From Carnobacterium_A sp047553015 (lineage in GTDB: Bacteria > Bacillota > Bacilli > Lactobacillales > Carnobacteriaceae): 64,000 bases of DNA. The stretch lies in the NCBI RefSeq assembly GCF_047553015.1, contig NZ_CP180212.1, positions 1,116,001 through 1,180,000 on the forward strand, given 5' to 3'. Positions 1 through 8,579 of the stretch are shown here, in pieces. The translations under genes and the position numbers were made by a program. The notes under the pieces were generated by a model. The model was not told the DNA's origin. It saw only the letters and a program-made list of their open reading frames with translations, and did no database searches. The first letter of the stretch is position 1. Every line of letters starts with the position of its first letter.

Positions 1-2
1 CA

Positions 3-50
3 GAAGAACTACCTGAAGAGAAAAAAAGTAAATGGCAATTTTGGAAATAA
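3..50 (+). CDS. C-terminal end of an unidentified protein (partial)
   Basis: An open frame enters from the left edge and reads about 15 codons (EELPEEKKSKWQFWK) before a TAA at 48-50. The charged tail ending in aromatic and basic residues is plausible for the end of a cytosolic or membrane-anchored protein. Nothing identifies the family. The other two forward frames stop at once or run only to position 63, so this frame is preferred but not proven. Confidence 0.4.
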   Translation, partial: EELPEEKKSKWQFWK

Positions 51-311
51 AAGATTATTTTGAGTCATATTTCAATTTATTCGTTAAAAAAGATGAAAAT
101 AGATACAACAAAGCCTATTATTAGTGTGTTTTACCCCCGATTATCAATCATTTCAAGGATAAAACAAACTATGTTAAGCTTTAATATAGATAAATTTTAT
201 TATGATTTGTTATAAATTGACTAAATAGATTATTTTAAGTTATTTATGATAAAAAAATTATTTGTTCAATTAATTGTATCACTATAAAATTTACTTTACA
301 GTTTAAGCAAC

Positions 312-365
312 ATAAAAAATAATCCATTCAAATGAGTTAAGCAATTTGAATGGATTATTTTTTAT
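312..365. terminator. Perfect 22-bp hairpin, probable bidirectional terminator
   Basis: Bases 312-333 and 344-365 are exact reverse complements around a 10-base loop. The outer stem is A-rich on one side and T-rich on the other, the usual form of a bidirectional Rho-independent terminator. It lies about 260 bp after the stop at 50, so it may end that transcript or an unseen one. Confidence 0.65.
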
Positions 366-685
366 GTTCAAGTTTTTAGTAACAAACCAATTAATAAGTA
401 TAAAAAAAATAAGTTAGCACGAATAAAAAATAAAGTGATATAAAAGGATATTTTTTATAAAACAACTCATAAAAGAGATAAGAGACAAAATTGATCTAGT
501 AAAGAGCTTTTAGACATTTATAAATTTTATCTAGTTTACATAATATATATTATACGGAGTAGTTGATTATACTAAAATATGAAATAATTAAATTTATCGC
601 TATTTTTAGGTGTATTCTAAGCTCGTTTCAGTTTTTTTCGTTGGTCTATCTCTCTAGTTGTTATTATAATTCACTTTAACGTAAA

Positions 686-721
686 ATACTAGAGCATAAC
701 AGTTATTGTTTGCTCTAGTAT
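686..721 (-). terminator. Terminator downstream of ppaC
   Basis: Ten-base perfect stem (atactagagc with gctctagtat) immediately after the ppaC stop codon on the minus strand. The U-tract is weak. Confidence 0.6.
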
Positions 722-732
722 AGATGCAATGA

Positions 733-1662
733 CTATTTGGTCAGTACTTTTGTTAACTGTGGTACAATTTGTTTCTTTCTTGAAACGACACCTTTTAAAG
801 TTGCTTTGTTATTCTCGAGTTTAATCTTAAATGCTTCCTCTACTGCTTCGATTGGATTCCCTGTTGCTAGAATAACTGAATCACTATCTAATATATTAGT
901 GACAACTAAAATAAATAAATCGTAATGATTTACTACACTCAATTCTACCATAGTTGCTTCTAATTCTTCTTGTTTAGAAAATACGTCGTTTACGTCAACA
1001 ACATTGACTTGCGCAACGCGTACATTCTTTTCTCCCATTGGAAAACTTTTTGCATCCATATCTAATAACTCAACTGCAGATTTATTGCTGAGATTTGTAC
1101 CAGCTTTAAGTAGATTTAATCCGTAAGTGTTTAGATCTATCGCTGCAAGTTCGGCTAATTCATTAGCTGCTGCTACATCTTCGTTGGTACAAGTTGGGGA
1201 TTTAAATAATAAGGTATCTGAAACAATAGCAGATAGCATTAATCCTGCTAATTCTTTTGGAATAACAATGTTATTTTCTTTAAATAATTTTAAAATGATT
1301 GTATTTGTGCAGCCTACAGGCGCGGCGCGGTAATACAACGGATTAGTTGTTTCAAAATTTGCGATTCTATGGTGGTCCACTACAGCTAGCACCTCTACCT
1401 CGCTGATGTCTTCTACACTTTGTTGCGTTTCATTATGATCCACTAACATAACTTTCGTTACTTCATTTGCTGCTGTTTCTATCACACGTGGTGCTTTAAA
1501 ATTAAATTGATTTAAAGCGTATTGTGTTTCTTCAGTAACGTCACCTAATGAAACCGCTTCAGAATCTACACCCAACTGATTTTGTAAATAGGCAAACGAA
1601 ATCGCAGATGCGATTGCATCTGTATCTGGATTTTTATGACCAAAAATTAACACTTTACTCAT
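733..1662 (-). CDS. ppaC: Manganese-dependent inorganic pyrophosphatase (family II)
   Basis: Hydrolyses pyrophosphate to phosphate in the cytosol, pulling biosynthetic reactions forward. The 309-residue length is standard for family II. The N-terminal metal-binding motif GHKNPDTDAI is present, followed by the DHH motif (VVDHHRI, about residue 95) and the C-terminal DHHA2 domain with the SRKKQ substrate-binding segment. The ATG at 1662 follows a good site (AAGGAGC). It is the last gene on the minus strand before a long empty region. The LysR gene lies 38 bp upstream in the same direction, so the two could be cotranscribed. Identification is secure. Confidence 0.97.
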   Translation of the reverse strand: MSKVLIFGHKNPDTDAIASAISFAYLQNQLGVDSEAVSLGDVTEETQYALNQFNFKAPRVIETAANEVTKVMLVDHNETQQSVEDISEVEVLAVVDHHRIANFETTNPLYYRAAPVGCTNTIILKLFKENNIVIPKELAGLMLSAIVSDTLLFKSPTCTNEDVAAANELAELAAIDLNTYGLNLLKAGTNLSNKSAVELLDMDAKSFPMGEKNVRVAQVNVVDVNDVFSKQEELEATMVELSVVNHYDLFILVVTNILDSDSVILATGNPIEAVEEAFKIKLENNKATLKGVVSRKKQIVPQLTKVLTK

Positions 1663-1699
1663 TAATAAACGCTCCTTTATTAGTTATATTCTCTCTCTA

Positions 1700-2659
1700 T
1701 TATTCACTAAAATTCTTTTTTAGTCTACTATAATAATTCTCTTCTTCTAAATAAATAGTAAAAAAATCTAAAAAATTAATAATACGTGGGACTTGTTCTT
1801 TATCAAATCGATAAACATAAGATAATTGGAAAACTATTTTCGGATCAAAACTTAGTACTTTAGATCCTATATCTACTATTTTTGTTTCAATAAATGAACG
1901 CGGCAATGCAGTATAACTGTTAGTTGTTTTACTAAAGCGATAAAGCTGTTCTGGAGTCGTTAAATAAGCTGAAATAGATGGTAAATTAGTTAATTGGTTT
2001 TTAAATTCTTCTCTTAGTAATTCATTAACATAGTATGTATCGGGGTATAAAGTCCATTTTTCATCATTTGTTTCACTAAGTTTTATAGAGTTTTGATTAA
2101 GTTTATCCACTTTATGATGTAAGAACATTAATTCTTCATCTATTATTTTTTTGCTTACATAGGACTGCCAATTCTCTATTTTATGATCTGGCAAATACAT
2201 GATAGCTAAATCTAATAGATTGTTTTCTAACTTATTCCAGATATCGTCACGATTTAACTTGTATAATGTTACTTTTATATCCGGATTTTTTTTATAATAG
2301 GTACTAATAAAATCGGTAAATACCTTATCTTCTATCGATGATAATAAACCTATTTTTATTTCACCATTATTCGAATTAATCGTCTTTTGAATTTTGTAGG
2401 CTGTATTATCAAAAATAGTATTTACAGAATGAGTCATTTGTAGGAACAAATAGCCAACATCTGTTAAATATAATTTTTTCCCACTTGAGTAAAATAAAGG
2501 AGCACCTATCTTTTTTTCAATTTTTTTTATTTGTTGTGTTAGAGCAGGTTGAGAAATACCTAAAATTTGAGCTGCTTTAGTATAGTTCATTGTTTCTGCA
2601 ATTTGCAAAAAATAATCTAGTGCTTTTGAAGAAAACATATTACTTTTCTCTTGATTCAT
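1700..2659 (-). CDS. LysR-family transcriptional regulator
   Basis: A 319-residue protein with the LysR layout: N-terminal winged helix-turn-helix (about residues 11-70, with AAQILGISQPALTQQIKKIE) and a C-terminal co-inducer-binding domain. The start at 2659 is chosen because GAGGTG sits at proper spacing before it, although a second Met at residue 8 aligns with the usual N terminus. It lies between pflA and ppaC, separated from pflA by a terminator. No divergent target gene is seen, so its regulon cannot be read from context. The C-terminal half is lysine, asparagine and tyrosine rich and not recognisable as a known named regulator. Confidence 0.9.
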   Translation of the reverse strand: MNQEKSNMFSSKALDYFLQIAETMNYTKAAQILGISQPALTQQIKKIEKKIGAPLFYSSGKKLYLTDVGYLFLQMTHSVNTIFDNTAYKIQKTINSNNGEIKIGLLSSIEDKVFTDFISTYYKKNPDIKVTLYKLNRDDIWNKLENNLLDLAIMYLPDHKIENWQSYVSKKIIDEELMFLHHKVDKLNQNSIKLSETNDEKWTLYPDTYYVNELLREEFKNQLTNLPSISAYLTTPEQLYRFSKTTNSYTALPRSFIETKIVDIGSKVLSFDPKIVFQLSYVYRFDKEQVPRIINFLDFFTIYLEEENYYSRLKKNFSE

Positions 2660-2705
2660 CCTTCACCTCATAGTTTCAAAGATTAGCTTCTAGTAGTGTA
2701 ATAAA

Positions 2706-2736
2706 CAAAAAAAAGAGCAACTATAAGTTACTCTTT
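2706..2736 (-). terminator. Terminator of the pfl operon
   Basis: Downstream of pflA on the minus strand: a 9-bp stem (2713-2721 with 2727-2735, one G-U pair) followed by a run of eight T on the minus strand. Confidence 0.8.
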
Positions 2737-2757
2737 CGTTAAGTTTTTAAAGTAAGG

Positions 2758-3519
2758 TTACATCGTTTTGAAGGCTGTATATCGATCTGTATTTAGTAAT
2801 CGTTTAGCGTTTTCAACTCGTTCTGTGGTTGGTGTTTCAATTCCCTCTAACTTATAAGGTATGTTTAAAGCTTCATACTTATAAACACCTAACTTATGGT
2901 AAGGTAAAATTTCAACTTTCACAACATTAGTTAAAGATTCGATAAATTCATTCAATCTTATTAAATCTTCATCAAAGTCAGAACGTTCTGGAACTAACAC
3001 ATGTCTAATCCAAACTGGTTTACCAATATCTGATAAATAACGAGCCATGTCTAATATATTCTTATTTGACATCATTGTCAATTTTTTATGCTTTTCATCG
3101 TCAATGTGTTTCACATCAAATAGTAATAAATCTGTGTAACTCATTAATTCTTCGAAACGATTGAAGAAAGGTTCATCATAAGTGAATGGTTGGCCACAAG
3201 TATCTACTGTTGTGTGTACACCTTTCGCTTTTGCTTTTTTGAATAATTCTATTAAAAAATCAATATGCAAAAGCGGTTCACCACCACTAACGGTGATACC
3301 TCCTTTTTCTCCCCAGTATTCTTGGTAAGCTAATGCTTCTTCCAATAATTCGTCTGCAGTATAGGGTGTTCCTCCTCCCATATTCCAAGTATCTGGATTA
3401 TGGCAAAATTCACACCTCATACGACAACCTTGCATAAATGCGATAAAACGAATTCCTGGACCATCAACTGAGCCAAAACTTTCAGTTGAGTGTACATAGC
3501 CGATAGCTGAATCAGACAT
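2758..3519 (-). CDS. pflA: Pyruvate formate-lyase activating enzyme (radical SAM)
   Basis: Radical-SAM enzyme that installs the glycyl radical on PflB. The [4Fe-4S] motif CxxxCxxC is at C32, C36 and C39 (GCRMRCEFCHNPDTW), followed by the SAM-binding GGEP segment. The 253-residue length is typical. It starts 46 bp downstream of the pflB stop and shares its terminator at 2706-2736, so the two form an operon. It works only anaerobically, in mixed-acid fermentation of pyruvate. It is one of the few clear iron-sulfur proteins in this window. Confidence 0.97.
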   Translation of the reverse strand: MSDSAIGYVHSTESFGSVDGPGIRFIAFMQGCRMRCEFCHNPDTWNMGGGTPYTADELLEEALAYQEYWGEKGGITVSGGEPLLHIDFLIELFKKAKAKGVHTTVDTCGQPFTYDEPFFNRFEELMSYTDLLLFDVKHIDDEKHKKLTMMSNKNILDMARYLSDIGKPVWIRHVLVPERSDFDEDLIRLNEFIESLTNVVKVEILPYHKLGVYKYEALNIPYKLEGIETPTTERVENAKRLLNTDRYTAFKTM

Positions 3520-3565
3520 GGTATTTAGCTCCTTTATTAGTTAGTCTCAGTTAGTAATTTCTTAG

Positions 3566-5794
3566 TTACATGCTTTCATGCATTGTACGATTAATAACAT
3601 CCATTTGTTGCTCGCGTGTCAATTTAATGAAGTTAACAGCGTAACCAGATACGCGAATAGTCAGTTGTGGATAATCTTCTGGGTGATCCATAGCGTCTAA
3701 CAATGTTTCACGATTAAAGACGTTTACGTTTAAATGATGTCCACCTTTTTTCACATAGCCATCAAGCATGCTAGCTAAGTTAGATTGCTGTACGTCATCT
3801 TCTTTACCTAAAGCTTTTGGAATAATAGAGAATGTATTTGAAATACCATCTAATGAATATTTATAAGGTATTTTTGCAACAGAGTTCAGACTTGCTAATG
3901 CTCCATGTGTATCTCTGCCATGCATTGGATTTGCTCCAGGAGCGAAAGGTTCACCTGCACGACGACCATCAGGAGTATTACCTGTTTTCTTACCATAAAC
4001 AACGTTTGATGTAATTGTAAGAATAGACGTTGTGTGTTTTGCTCCACGGTAAGTTGGATGCTTTTTAACTTTTGCCATAAATGTTTTTAGTAACCAGATA
4101 CCGATTTCATCTGCACGATCATCGTTGTTACCAAATTTAGGGTAGTCTCCTTCAATTTTGTAATCTACAACTAAGCCATTTTCATCTCTGATTGTTTTAA
4201 CTTTAGCGTATTTGATAGCTGAAAGAGAATCAATAACAACTGAGAAGCCAGCGATTCCTGTAGCCATAGTACGCATGACATCAGTGTCATGTAGAGACAT
4301 TTCTAGTTTTTCATAAGAATATTTATCATGCATAAAGTGAATAATATTTAATGTGTTTAAATACAATCCAGAAATCCATTCCATCATTGTGTCATATTTA
4401 TCCATAACTTCATCGTAGTCTAAATATTCTGAAGTAATTGGTTGGTATTTAGGTCCAACTTGTACTTTAGATTTCTCGTCTACTCCACCATTGATTGCAT
4501 ATAATAATGTTTTTGCTAAGTTAGCACGAGCACCAAAGAATTGCATTTGTTTACCAATACGCATTGCAGAAACACAACATGCGATTCCGTAATCATCGCC
4601 CCACTCAAGACGCATAACGTCATCGTTTTCATATTGAATTGCGCTAGATTCGATAGAAACTTTTGCACAAAACTTTTTGAAGTTTTCAGGTAAGCGTGTT
4701 GACCATAATACAGTTAAGTTTGGCTCTGGAGCAGGTCCTAAATTCGTTAACGTGTGTAGGAAGCGGTAACTACTTTTCGTTACTAAATGACGTCCATCTT
4801 CACTAATTCCGCCAATTGCTTCTGTTACCCATGTTGGGTCACCAGAGAACAAGTCATTGTATTCAGGTGTGCGAGAGAATTTAACTAAGCGAAGTTTCAT
4901 AACAAAGTGATCAACAATTTCTTGAGCTTGCTCTTCTGTTAACGTTCCAGCTGCTAAATCTCTTTCAATATAAATATCTAAGAACGTTGATGTACGTCCT
5001 AAAGACATAGCTGCTCCATTTTGCTCTTTAACAGCTGCTAAATAACCAAGATACAACCATTGGAAAGCTTCTGTTGCATTATTCGCTGGACGTGCGATAT
5101 CAAAGCCATAAATATTTCCTAATTCTTTCAATTCTGCTAATGCACGAATTTGCTCATTAATTTCTTCACGGTCTCTAATAATTGTTTCGCTCATTGTACC
5201 ATAACCAGTAATAGATAAATCATGTTTCTTTTCTGTGATTAAACGATCGATTCCGTATAAAGCTACACGACGGTAATCACCTATAATACGGCCACGGCCA
5301 TATGCGTCTGGTAAACCAGTGATAATACCACTGCGACGAGCAGCACGAATTTCAGGAGTATAAGCATCAAAAACACCTTGGTTATGTGTTTTACGGTAAT
5401 CACGGAAAACGTGTGAAACTTCTGGGTCTATTTCGAAACCATAAGCTTCAGCAGATAGCTCACTCATGCGGATTCCGCCAAATGGTTGCAATCCACGTTT
5501 GAATGGTTTTTCAGTCTGGAATCCTACAATTTGTTCCAATTCTTTATTTAAATAGCCAGCTGCATGAGAAGTAATGGTTGATACAACTTTCGTATCCATG
5601 TCTAACACTCCGCCTGCTTCACGTTCTTGTTTATTTAAATCCATTACCTGCTCCCAAAGTGCTGAAGTTGCCTCAGTGGGACCGGATAAGAATTCATCTG
5701 TACCGTTATATTGACTAAAGTTTTGTTGAATAAAATCACGAACATCAATTTCCTGTTGCCATACTTTACCTTTAAATTTTGCCCATTGTTCCAT
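3566..5794 (-). CDS. pflB: Formate C-acetyltransferase (pyruvate formate-lyase)
   Basis: Converts pyruvate and CoA to acetyl-CoA and formate during anaerobic growth. The adjacent catalytic cysteines are C406-C407 (IACCVSAM). The glycyl-radical loop RVSGYAVNF lies near the C terminus with the radical glycine at G717. The 742-residue length matches Gram-positive PflB. The ATG at 5794 follows AAGGAGGTT. It is the first gene of pflB-pflA. The 330-bp upstream region holds a direct repeat and a hairpin that could mediate oxygen or carbon control, but no classical FNR, Rex or cre site is evident there. Confidence 0.98.
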   Translation of the reverse strand: MEQWAKFKGKVWQQEIDVRDFIQQNFSQYNGTDEFLSGPTEATSALWEQVMDLNKQEREAGGVLDMDTKVVSTITSHAAGYLNKELEQIVGFQTEKPFKRGLQPFGGIRMSELSAEAYGFEIDPEVSHVFRDYRKTHNQGVFDAYTPEIRAARRSGIITGLPDAYGRGRIIGDYRRVALYGIDRLITEKKHDLSITGYGTMSETIIRDREEINEQIRALAELKELGNIYGFDIARPANNATEAFQWLYLGYLAAVKEQNGAAMSLGRTSTFLDIYIERDLAAGTLTEEQAQEIVDHFVMKLRLVKFSRTPEYNDLFSGDPTWVTEAIGGISEDGRHLVTKSSYRFLHTLTNLGPAPEPNLTVLWSTRLPENFKKFCAKVSIESSAIQYENDDVMRLEWGDDYGIACCVSAMRIGKQMQFFGARANLAKTLLYAINGGVDEKSKVQVGPKYQPITSEYLDYDEVMDKYDTMMEWISGLYLNTLNIIHFMHDKYSYEKLEMSLHDTDVMRTMATGIAGFSVVIDSLSAIKYAKVKTIRDENGLVVDYKIEGDYPKFGNNDDRADEIGIWLLKTFMAKVKKHPTYRGAKHTTSILTITSNVVYGKKTGNTPDGRRAGEPFAPGANPMHGRDTHGALASLNSVAKIPYKYSLDGISNTFSIIPKALGKEDDVQQSNLASMLDGYVKKGGHHLNVNVFNRETLLDAMDHPEDYPQLTIRVSGYAVNFIKLTREQQMDVINRTMHESM

Positions 5795-6125
5795 TTTTAA
5801 TGAACCTCCTTGTTAGTTGACTATCAGTTGACTGTAACAGCTTCTTCTTGCTCAGTATAACACATGAATAAATTAAAACAAACTAATTATCGCTATAAAA
5901 AGAACTTTTTTTTATTTTTTTGTCACAAATTATCTAAAAACACCTTTAAATAAAGGTTTCTCAGATAATTTCATTTTCTAACTGAGAATGATTATCAATT
6001 CACATGTTTTATAGTTTAAAATGCTTAAACCTATTTTCGTTAATCTGTACTAATACATACTACCTATTAAACAGTTTATCTAGTACACAAAAAGGGCAAA
6101 CAGATTAGTTTGTTTGCCCTTTTTG
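5795..6125 (-). promoter_or_regulatory. pflB upstream region with direct repeat and hairpin
   Basis: No gene lies in these 330 bases. An 8-base direct repeat (agttgact, 5815-5822 and 5826-5833) sits in the probable leader just upstream of the pflB ribosome binding site. Further upstream, 5928-5970 forms an imperfect hairpin: 8 outer pairs, an internal loop, and an inner stem accttt/aaaggt. The parC terminator occupies 6089-6124. Promoter elements could not be fixed with confidence. Confidence 0.4.
6089..6124 (-). terminator. Terminator of parE-parC
   Basis: A perfect 13-bp stem (6089-6101 with 6112-6124) starts two bases after the parC stop. The stem is GC-rich at its centre with T-rich flanks. 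Confidence 0.9.
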
Positions 6126-8579
6126 TTACTCTTTATTCAATTCAGAAAAAATATTTGTTTGGCTTTCTATTGGATTGCCGTCCATTCCTTGATCTAAAAT
6201 AAATGAACCATTAGAATAACGATCGCTTACTTGATAGGAAGAACTTGTTAAATGAATTTCTTTTCCTTTTTCTGTTCGTATAGTGTATTCTCTTCCTTTA
6301 CTTCCATCTAATAAAAAAGTGACTCTGTGTGGATTACTTTTTAATTCTCTTAATACTAATAAACCACGTTTAGCTCTTCCTAAAGTATCAAAATCATTAA
6401 TAGTCATTTTTTTAACAGATCCTCTTTGAGTAACGATTAAAACATCTGTTTTCGTAGACGTCGCATCAAAAACAATACCGTTAACCACGTAATCGTCTTT
6501 TTTTAAATTAATGGACTTAACTCCACCTGCTTTGGCACCTACTAGTGGTACTTCACTTAGTGGATACCTTAACCCAAATCCTTTTCGAGTAATAAGGAAA
6601 ACATCTTTGTCTTGCTGATTTTCTATATATACAATATTTTCGACTCGATCTGTTTCTGTCTTCAACTTCATTACTGTAAATGATTTTGTCAAATAACTAC
6701 GGCCAAAAAGATTATCAATAGCCGATTGCTTGATAAAGCCTTCTTTACTAATAAGAGTGACCGTTGCCGAAGGATCGATTGTTTTTAACCCTAATACCTT
6801 TAAAATAGTTTCATCTTGTCCAAAAGCAATATGTTGAGAAAGGTGTTCACCACTATCTTTCCATTTGATATCCGCTATTTCATGAACTTGGCGATAGATA
6901 ATATTACCTTTAGTTGTAAATAAAAATAAATGATGCAACGTATTTAGCTGTTCGATAAATATAGGGTAATCCCCTTCTCTAACACCAATTTCTTCGGGCT
7001 TCGAAGCGCCATAAGAACGCAAGCTAGTTCGTTTAAGGTAGCCTTCTTTAGTAACAGAAACCATCACTTCTTCTTGAGTTACAAGCACTTGTGTATCTAC
7101 TTTTAATTCCTCTATTTCATTTTCAATCACTGTTCGACGAGGACTGCCATATTTTTTCTTGATTTCAGAAAGTTCTTTTTTCATAACACGTTTCATTTCA
7201 GTAGGACTAGTCAAAATTTTATTAAAAGATGCAATAGCTTTTAATAACGTATCCGCTTCACTTTCTAGAGCCGTAATATCAGTATTGGTTAAACGATACA
7301 ACTGCAAAGAAACAATTGCTTCTGCTTGTTCTTCAGTAAAACTAAATTGCTCTATGATAGTGTCCTTTGCATTTTTTTTATCTTTACTGCCACGAATAGC
7401 GGCAATGACTTCGTCTAGTATTGAAAGAGCTTTGATTAAACCAATAACGATATGTGCTCTCGTTTCTGCTTTTCTCAGATTAAATTGCGTCCGTCTCACG
7501 ATAACCTCGTTTTGGTGCTCGAGATAAGCTTCTAGCATACGCACAATACCTACTTGTTGCGGCCTTTTCTTATCGATAGCAACCATATTAAAGTTGTATG
7601 AAACTTGTAAGTCCGTACTTTTTAATAAATAAGTTAAAATACCTTGGGCATTGACATCTTTTTTTAACTCCACCACAATTTGCAAACCGGTTCGATCTGA
7701 TTCATCACGAACTTCAGCAATACCGTCTATTTTTTTATTTAAACGAATTTCATCCATTTTACGAACAAGAACAGCTTTATTCACATCATAAGGAATTTCA
7801 TTAATAACAATCTGTTGTTTACCGCCTCTTAACTCTTCTATGTGAGTCTTAGAGCGAACAATTACTTTTCCTTTACCTGTCTCATACGCTTTTCTGATTC
7901 CGTCAATCCCTTGTAAAATTCCGCCTGTTGGAAAATCAGGTCCTTTTAGATAAGCCATTAAGTCAACTGCTGTTGCTTTTGGATGGTCAATTAGATAAAC
8001 TGTTGCATCAATTACTTCACTTAAATTATGAGAAGGAATATCCGTCGCATACCCTGCAGAGATACCTGTTGCACCGTTAACCAATAAATTAGGATAACGA
8101 ACAGGTAAAACAGTTGGTTCCTCATCTGTATCATCAAAATTTAAGACAAAATCAACCGTTTCTTTGTCGATGTCTTTTAATAGTTCTTGTGCAATCTTAG
8201 ATAAACGAGCTTCAGTATATCGCATTGCTGCAGGAGGATCGCCGTCCATACTCCCGTTATTTCCATGCATTTCGACCAATTCTTCTCGTTGCTTCCAGTT
8301 TTGACTTAACCGAACCATCGCTTCGTAGACACTGCTATCGCCATGCGGATGATAATTACCAATAACGTTTCCGACTGTTTTAGCAGATTTACGAAACCCT
8401 TTATCAGAAGTATTTCCTTCTACGTCCATCGCATATAAAATCCGACGTTGAACAGGTTTTAGCCCATCACGAATATCTGGCAATGCCCGTTCTTGGATGA
8501 TGTATTTTGAATAGCGACCAAATCGATCACCCATCACTTCCTCAAGCGATAATTCTTGAACATCCGATTTACTCTCCAT
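6126..8579 (-). CDS. parC: DNA topoisomerase IV subunit A
   Basis: Breakage-reunion subunit of topoisomerase IV, which decatenates daughter chromosomes. The N-terminal domain has the winged-helix segment and the catalytic tyrosine in AAMRYTEAR (Y121 from the chosen start). The quinolone-determining region reads HPHGDSSVYE, with S82 and E86 unsubstituted, so no target-site resistance is apparent. The C-terminal half is a beta-pinwheel. I start at the ATG at 8579 because the upstream in-frame ATG at 8597 has no properly spaced ribosome binding site, while GAAGGAAG precedes the second. The gene overlaps the end of parE by 11 bases, which implies translational coupling. Length is 817 residues. 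Confidence 0.96.
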   Translation of the reverse strand: MESKSDVQELSLEEVMGDRFGRYSKYIIQERALPDIRDGLKPVQRRILYAMDVEGNTSDKGFRKSAKTVGNVIGNYHPHGDSSVYEAMVRLSQNWKQREELVEMHGNNGSMDGDPPAAMRYTEARLSKIAQELLKDIDKETVDFVLNFDDTDEEPTVLPVRYPNLLVNGATGISAGYATDIPSHNLSEVIDATVYLIDHPKATAVDLMAYLKGPDFPTGGILQGIDGIRKAYETGKGKVIVRSKTHIEELRGGKQQIVINEIPYDVNKAVLVRKMDEIRLNKKIDGIAEVRDESDRTGLQIVVELKKDVNAQGILTYLLKSTDLQVSYNFNMVAIDKKRPQQVGIVRMLEAYLEHQNEVIVRRTQFNLRKAETRAHIVIGLIKALSILDEVIAAIRGSKDKKNAKDTIIEQFSFTEEQAEAIVSLQLYRLTNTDITALESEADTLLKAIASFNKILTSPTEMKRVMKKELSEIKKKYGSPRRTVIENEIEELKVDTQVLVTQEEVMVSVTKEGYLKRTSLRSYGASKPEEIGVREGDYPIFIEQLNTLHHLFLFTTKGNIIYRQVHEIADIKWKDSGEHLSQHIAFGQDETILKVLGLKTIDPSATVTLISKEGFIKQSAIDNLFGRSYLTKSFTVMKLKTETDRVENIVYIENQQDKDVFLITRKGFGLRYPLSEVPLVGAKAGGVKSINLKKDDYVVNGIVFDATSTKTDVLIVTQRGSVKKMTINDFDTLGRAKRGLLVLRELKSNPHRVTFLLDGSKGREYTIRTEKGKEIHLTSSSYQVSDRYSNGSFILDQGMDGNPIESQTNIFSELNKE

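Larger units (their letters stand above)
51..732. other. Long AT-rich intergenic region
   Basis: About 680 bases without a credible gene on either strand; short frames are broken by stops and lack ribosome binding sites. It holds a 22-bp perfect hairpin at 312-365 and the ppaC terminator at 686-721. I see no tRNA or riboswitch. Confidence 0.6.

Noticed and set aside
1127..1333. Open frame of 68 codons opposite ppaC
   Set aside because: It is the shadow of a clear, conserved gene, lacks a ribosome binding site and has no family features. The same holds for many other long antisense frames, such as 7159-7527, 17931-18314 and 41076-41651.
6126..8579. Quinolone-resistance substitutions in ParC
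   Set aside because: The Ser and Glu positions of the QRDR are the wild-type residues.
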